Shown one piece after another: positions 6,799 through 9,447 of a stretch of 9,447 nt of DNA. A program made the position numbers and the translations under genes. Positions within the stretch are counted from its first letter, which is position 1, and each line of letters opens with the position of its first letter. The stretch is taken from NCBI GenBank assembly GCA_934307185.1, contig CAKRCJ010000069.1, positions 1 to 9,447 on the forward strand. The letters are read 5' to 3'. The notes below the pieces were generated by a model, which saw only the letters and a program-made list of their open reading frames with translations, was not told where the DNA came from and searched no databases. The DNA comes from an uncultured Roseburia sp. (lineage in GTDB: Bacteria; Bacillota; Clostridia; Lachnospirales; Lachnospiraceae).

Positions 6799-6804
6799 AA
6801 AGGA
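6799..6804 (+). promoter_or_regulatory. Ribosome site that fixes a TTG start
   Basis: AAAGGA lies eight bases before TTG at 6813-6815. No in-frame ATG occurs until residue 87 of the protein, so this site together with the uninterrupted frame supports TTG as initiator. TTG starts are usually weaker than ATG, which suggests low expression compared with neighbours. Confidence 0.7.
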
Positions 6805-6812
6805 CGTTTCAA

Positions 6813-7367
6813 TTGTCTTATTCTAATGCATACTTAAGAGAATTTGATACTGTATTTTTTCAGATATTAAAAGAAAAAAATATTTCACCGGAAAAGCTTC
6901 ATCTCGAAATTATCGATGAAGAGCCGGAAGAACAAAGTATTTTTGAACCTGCCGGCGTTGATGAGGTATTAGAACAGCTTGCAGAAAAATTAAACTATCT
7001 TACGATTTATACGGAACGCCCCAGACATTTCAGCGGGTTTGTCGATAAAATTTATGAAGAAAATGGTCTTATGCCAATACTTTTTTCGAAAAAGCAGCTA
7101 AAACACAGCACATTTTTATCCCAAAAGGTAATTCAAGGGGAAGAGACGCTGGTTTTGGATTTTGAGTGGAATGGACCATGCTATTTTTCCATTCTTTCAT
7201 GCGGAAAAAAATATATTCCAATTTACAAGAAACCTTGGAAAATGGCGGAAAATCTTGACATCATAATACCTTTCGGTTATAATACTGTGATTGTCAAGAG
7301 CAGACAAAATATAATAAAAAAGCCCGTAAGAGACAGATTTGAAGAGGCATTTTACTCAGACGAGTAG
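6813..7367 (+). CDS. Unrecognised 184-residue protein between dusB and greA
   Basis: I do not recognise this protein. It starts with TTG, supported by AAAGGA at 6799-6804, and lacks a signal peptide or membrane segment, so it is probably cytoplasmic. It looks like two alpha/beta parts. Residues 1-58 are acidic and mostly helical. Residues 59-92 read as strand-helix-strand (LNYLTIYTERP, FSGFVDKIYEENG, LMPILFS), which suggests a Rossmann-like nucleotide or phosphate fold, but no glycine-rich loop is present. Residues 110-165 are rich in predicted strands (TLVLDFEW, CYFSILSC, KYIPIYK, TVIVKS). Two Cys (123 and 130) lie seven residues apart. It is 64 nt from dusB and 122 nt from greA in the same direction. 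Codon use resembles dusB and birA, so there is no sign of recent transfer. A consensus promoter lies within its last third. The coding call is sound; the function is unknown. Confidence 0.75.
   Translation: MSYSNAYLREFDTVFFQILKEKNISPEKLHLEIIDEEPEEQSIFEPAGVDEVLEQLAEKLNYLTIYTERPRHFSGFVDKIYEENGLMPILFSKKQLKHSTFLSQKVIQGEETLVLDFEWNGPCYFSILSCGKKYIPIYKKPWKMAENLDIIIPFGYNTVIVKSRQNIIKKPVRDRFEEAFYSDE
7255..7283 (+). promoter_or_regulatory. Full-consensus sigma-A promoter for greA-lysS
   Basis: TTGACA (7255-7260) and TATAAT (7278-7283) are both perfect matches and are separated by exactly 17 nt, the ideal spacing. The promoter lies inside the coding sequence of the unknown protein. Transcription would begin near 7290, giving a leader of about 200 nt before the greA ATG. 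It should supply greA and lysS independently of upstream read-through. The match is seen directly; activity is inferred. Confidence 0.75.
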
Positions 7368-7489
7368 AAAGACAGCTCGGGCACAAAACGAGGGAATATT
7401 TCCACAAAGTGCGAGAAACCCGCACATTAAAACTCCGGGCATATGCTGGAGACGGAATAAGAAAGTAATTACAAAGAAGGGTAGACGAG
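7368..7489 (+). other. Structured untranslated leader before greA
   Basis: This is the longest gap in the argF-lysS series (122 nt) and holds no gene I can support. It contains several short stems. CTCG (7376-7379) can pair with CGAG (7389-7392). GTGCG (7409-7413) pairs with CGCAC (7421-7425). CTCC (7433-7436) pairs with GGAG (7448-7451) around the palindrome GCATATGC (7439-7446). GTGCGAG (7409-7415) can instead pair with CTCG and CAC (7376-7379 and 7382-7384), so two of these folds exclude each other. None is followed by a T-run, so I see no intrinsic terminator. The greA ribosome site is AGAAGGG (7475-7481). Confidence 0.45.
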
Positions 7490-7969
7490 ATGGACAAGAA
7501 AAACATTCTGACTTATCAAGGACTTAAAAAGCTTGAAGACGAATTACAGGACTTAAAAGTAGTAAGAAGAAAAGAAGTTGCTGCAAAAATTAAAGAAGCA
7601 AGAGAACAGGGTGACCTTTCCGAGAATGCAGAGTACGATGCAGCAAAAGACGAGCAGAGAGACATCGAAGCACGTATTGAAGATATTGAAAAAATCTTAA
7701 AAAATGCAGAGGTTGTCGTAGAAGAGGAAGTTGACTTAGACAAAATCAGCATTGGCTGTAACGTTAAAATTTTAGATATCGAATTTGATGAAGAATTAGA
7801 ATATAAAATCGTTGGTTCCACAGAAGCAAACAGCTTAAAAGGAAAAATTTCCAACGAATCTCCAGTAGGAAAAGCTTTACTTGGCAAACAGGTTGGAGAT
7901 ATTGTAAAAGTAGAAACACCGGGTGGAGAATTTGAGTACAAAGTACTTTCCATTCACAGAGCAAATTAA
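7490..7969 (+). CDS. greA: Transcription elongation factor GreA
   Basis: Binds RNA polymerase through its secondary channel and stimulates cleavage of backtracked RNA, rescuing stalled complexes. At 159 residues it is the standard length. Residues 1-76 form the N-terminal antiparallel coiled coil. Its tip carries GDLSENAEYDAAKDEQ (41-56), where Asp42 and Glu45 match the acidic pair (D41 and E44 in E. coli) that holds the catalytic magnesium. Residues about 83-159 form the C-terminal FKBP-like domain, with SPVGKALLGKQVGD (124-137) and the ending GGEFEYKVLSI (145-155). The gene probably uses the consensus promoter at 7255-7283 as well as read-through. lysS begins 12 nt after the stop, so the two are almost surely co-transcribed; this pairing is common in Firmicutes. 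Confidence 0.97.
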   Translation: MDKKNILTYQGLKKLEDELQDLKVVRRKEVAAKIKEAREQGDLSENAEYDAAKDEQRDIEARIEDIEKILKNAEVVVEEEVDLDKISIGCNVKILDIEFDEELEYKIVGSTEANSLKGKISNESPVGKALLGKQVGDIVKVETPGGEFEYKVLSIHRAN

Positions 7970-7981
7970 TGGAGGTTGAAA

Positions 7982-9447
7982 ATGGCTGAACAGAACAACC
8001 AGAAGAAAAACGGCGGACAGCAGCAGGATACAAACCAGCTCATTCAGGTTCGTTACGACAAATTACATGAATTACAGGCAAACGGAAAAAATCCATTTGA
8101 AATTACAAAGTATGACGTGACACATCACAGCACAGACATCAAAGAGAACTTTGATGAGTTAGACGGACAGGTAGTGTCTGTTGCAGGACGTATGATGTTC
8201 AAACGTGTGATGGGAAAAGCATCTTTCTGTAACGTTCAGGATTTAAAAGGACGTATCCAGGCATATGTAGCGCGTGATGAAATCGGCGAAGATTCTTACA
8301 AAGATTTCAAAAAATATGATGTAGGTGACATCTTAGGAATTAAAGGTAAAGTATTCAAAACCCAGACAGGTGAAATTTCTATCCATGCACAGGAAGTAAC
8401 TCTTTTATCCAAGAGCTTACAGATTTTACCGGAAAAATATCATGGCTTAACAGATACAGATGCCAGATACCGTCAGAGATATGTTGACCTTATCATGAAT
8501 GAGGACGTAAAAGATACTTTTGTAAAACGTTCCAAGGTTATCAGCAGTATCCGTCGTTATTTAGATGGACAGGGCTTTATGGAAGTTGAGACACCGATGC
8601 TTGTATCTAACGCTGGTGGTGCCTCTGCAAGACCATTTGAAACTCATTTTAATGCATTAAACGAAGACTTAAAGCTTCGCATTTCCTTAGAGTTATATTT
8701 AAAGAGACTTATCGTTGGTGGTATGGAGCGTGTATATGAAATCGGACGTGTATTTCGTAACGAAGGTCTTGATACAAGACATAATCCGGAATTTACCCTT
8801 ATGGAGTTATATCAGGCTTACACAGATTACCACGGCATGATGGATTTGACAGAGAACTTATACCGTTACATCGCAAAAGAAGTAACCGGCTCTGAAATCC
8901 TTACCTACGGTGAGCACACCATGGATCTCTCCAAACCATTTGAGAGAATTACAATGGTAGATGCTGTAAAAAAATATGCAAACATTGATTTCAATGAAGT
9001 ACCTGATACAGCAGCCGCAAAGAAGCTTGCAGACGAGCATCATATCGAGTACGAAGACAGACACGAAAAAGGTGACATCTTAAACTTATTCTTCGAGGAA
9101 TATGTTGAGGAACACTTAATTCAGCCTACATTTGTTATGGATCATCCAATTGAGATTTCTCCATTAACCAAGATGAAACCGGAAGACCCGAACTATGTAG
9201 AACGTTTCGAGTTCTTCATGAACGGCTGGGAGATGGCAAATGCATACTCCGAATTAAATGACCCGGAAGACCAGAGAAGACGTTTCGAAGCTCAGGAAAA
9301 AGCGTTTGCAGCAGGTGATGAGGAAGCAAACCACACAGACGAGGACTTCTTAAATGCCCTTGCAATCGGTATGCCTCCAACAGGTGGTATCGGATTTGGT
9401 ATCGACCGTATGGTTATGATGATGACAAATTCACCGGCGATCAGGGA
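7982..9447 (+). CDS. lysS: Lysyl-tRNA synthetase, class II (3' end cut by the window)
   Basis: Attaches lysine to tRNA-Lys using ATP. The frame is open for 488 codons to the window edge. Residues 1-19 are a Gln/Asn/Lys-rich tail. The OB-fold anticodon-binding domain covers about 62-143. The class II catalytic domain follows, with motif 1 around FMEVETPML (199-207), motif 2 FRNEGLDTRHNPEFT (258-272, Arg259 at the ATP site) and motif 3 GFGIDR (471-476, catalytic Arg476). AGGASARPFETHFN (211-224) is the usual lysine-specific block, with Phe where many relatives have a second His. A standard bacterial LysS needs only about 10-20 more residues, but some Lachnospiraceae forms carry a longer C-terminal extension, which cannot be judged here. 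GGAGG (7971-7975) precedes the ATG and almost touches the greA stop. Asparagine codons favour AAC (16 of 25 by hand count), unlike dusB (3 of 17), consistent with high expression. Confidence 0.97.
   Translation, partial: MAEQNNQKKNGGQQQDTNQLIQVRYDKLHELQANGKNPFEITKYDVTHHSTDIKENFDELDGQVVSVAGRMMFKRVMGKASFCNVQDLKGRIQAYVARDEIGEDSYKDFKKYDVGDILGIKGKVFKTQTGEISIHAQEVTLLSKSLQILPEKYHGLTDTDARYRQRYVDLIMNEDVKDTFVKRSKVISSIRRYLDGQGFMEVETPMLVSNAGGASARPFETHFNALNEDLKLRISLELYLKRLIVGGMERVYEIGRVFRNEGLDTRHNPEFTLMELYQAYTDYHGMMDLTENLYRYIAKEVTGSEILTYGEHTMDLSKPFERITMVDAVKKYANIDFNEVPDTAAAKKLADEHHIEYEDRHEKGDILNLFFEEYVEEHLIQPTFVMDHPIEISPLTKMKPEDPNYVERFEFFMNGWEMANAYSELNDPEDQRRRFEAQEKAFAAGDEEANHTDEDFLNALAIGMPPTGGIGFGIDRMVMMMTNSPAIR

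Noticed and set aside
7291..7315. Second promoter, TTGTCA and TATAAT
   Set aside because: The hexamers are good but the spacer is only 13 nt, too short for sigma-A.
7339..7527. 62-codon frame spanning the gap before greA
   Set aside because: It overlaps both neighbouring genes in another frame, is Lys/Arg/Thr-rich without domain features and has no ribosome site.
7516..7953. 145-codon frame antisense to greA
   Set aside because: Ser/Phe/Thr-rich translation typical of the opposite strand of a Glu/Lys-rich gene; greA itself is unmistakable.
1..9447. Mobile elements, CRISPR, tRNA genes, T-box or other riboswitches
   Set aside because: I looked for terminal repeats, regular spaced repeats, cloverleaf sequences and T-box signatures before lysS and the other genes, and saw none.

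Overview
This window looks like ordinary chromosomal sequence from a low-GC, Gram-positive anaerobe of the Clostridia, most likely a member of the Lachnospiraceae. The basis is the AT-rich composition, strong AGGAGG-like ribosome sites, the gene order birA - coaX - dusB - greA - lysS (typical of this group), and a class II lysyl-tRNA synthetase of the kind I associate with gut Lachnospiraceae. The genus cannot be fixed from the sequence alone. All ten genes lie on the + strand. I see no mobile element, CRISPR array, tRNA, rRNA or recognisable riboswitch.

Layout. (1) Positions 1-1317 hold a free-standing gene for an exported cell-wall hydrolase (signal peptide, two SH3b domains, SleB-type hydrolase domain). 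A bulged palindrome precedes it and an intrinsic terminator follows. (2) Positions 1318-2420 hold a single membrane-anchored SPFH/band 7 (stomatin-like) protein with a plausible promoter and a strong hairpin after it. (3) From 2478 to the right edge runs a close-packed series: ornithine carbamoyltransferase (argF), biotin ligase/repressor (birA), a small DUF6145-like protein, type III pantothenate kinase (coaX), tRNA-dihydrouridine synthase (dusB), an unrecognised 184-residue protein with a TTG start, transcription elongation factor greA, and lysS. The right edge cuts lysS shortly after class II motif 3.

How the genes fit together. The third block mixes cofactor handling (biotin attachment, the first step of CoA synthesis), arginine metabolism, tRNA modification and charging, and transcript elongation. 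This is a housekeeping cluster, not a dedicated pathway. Intergenic gaps are 12-64 nt except for 122 nt before greA. A full-consensus sigma-A promoter (TTGACA, 17 nt, TATAAT) lies inside the 3' end of the unknown gene and would give greA-lysS its own supply of transcript, with a leader of about 200 nt that can form several competing hairpins. Asparagine codon choice also shifts towards AAC in greA and lysS, which fits higher expression.

I did not find a convincing new multi-gene system. The best leads are the 184-residue unknown protein, the internal consensus promoter with its structured greA leader, the perfect 16-bp palindrome over the birA stop codon, and the bulged palindrome ahead of the hydrolase gene.
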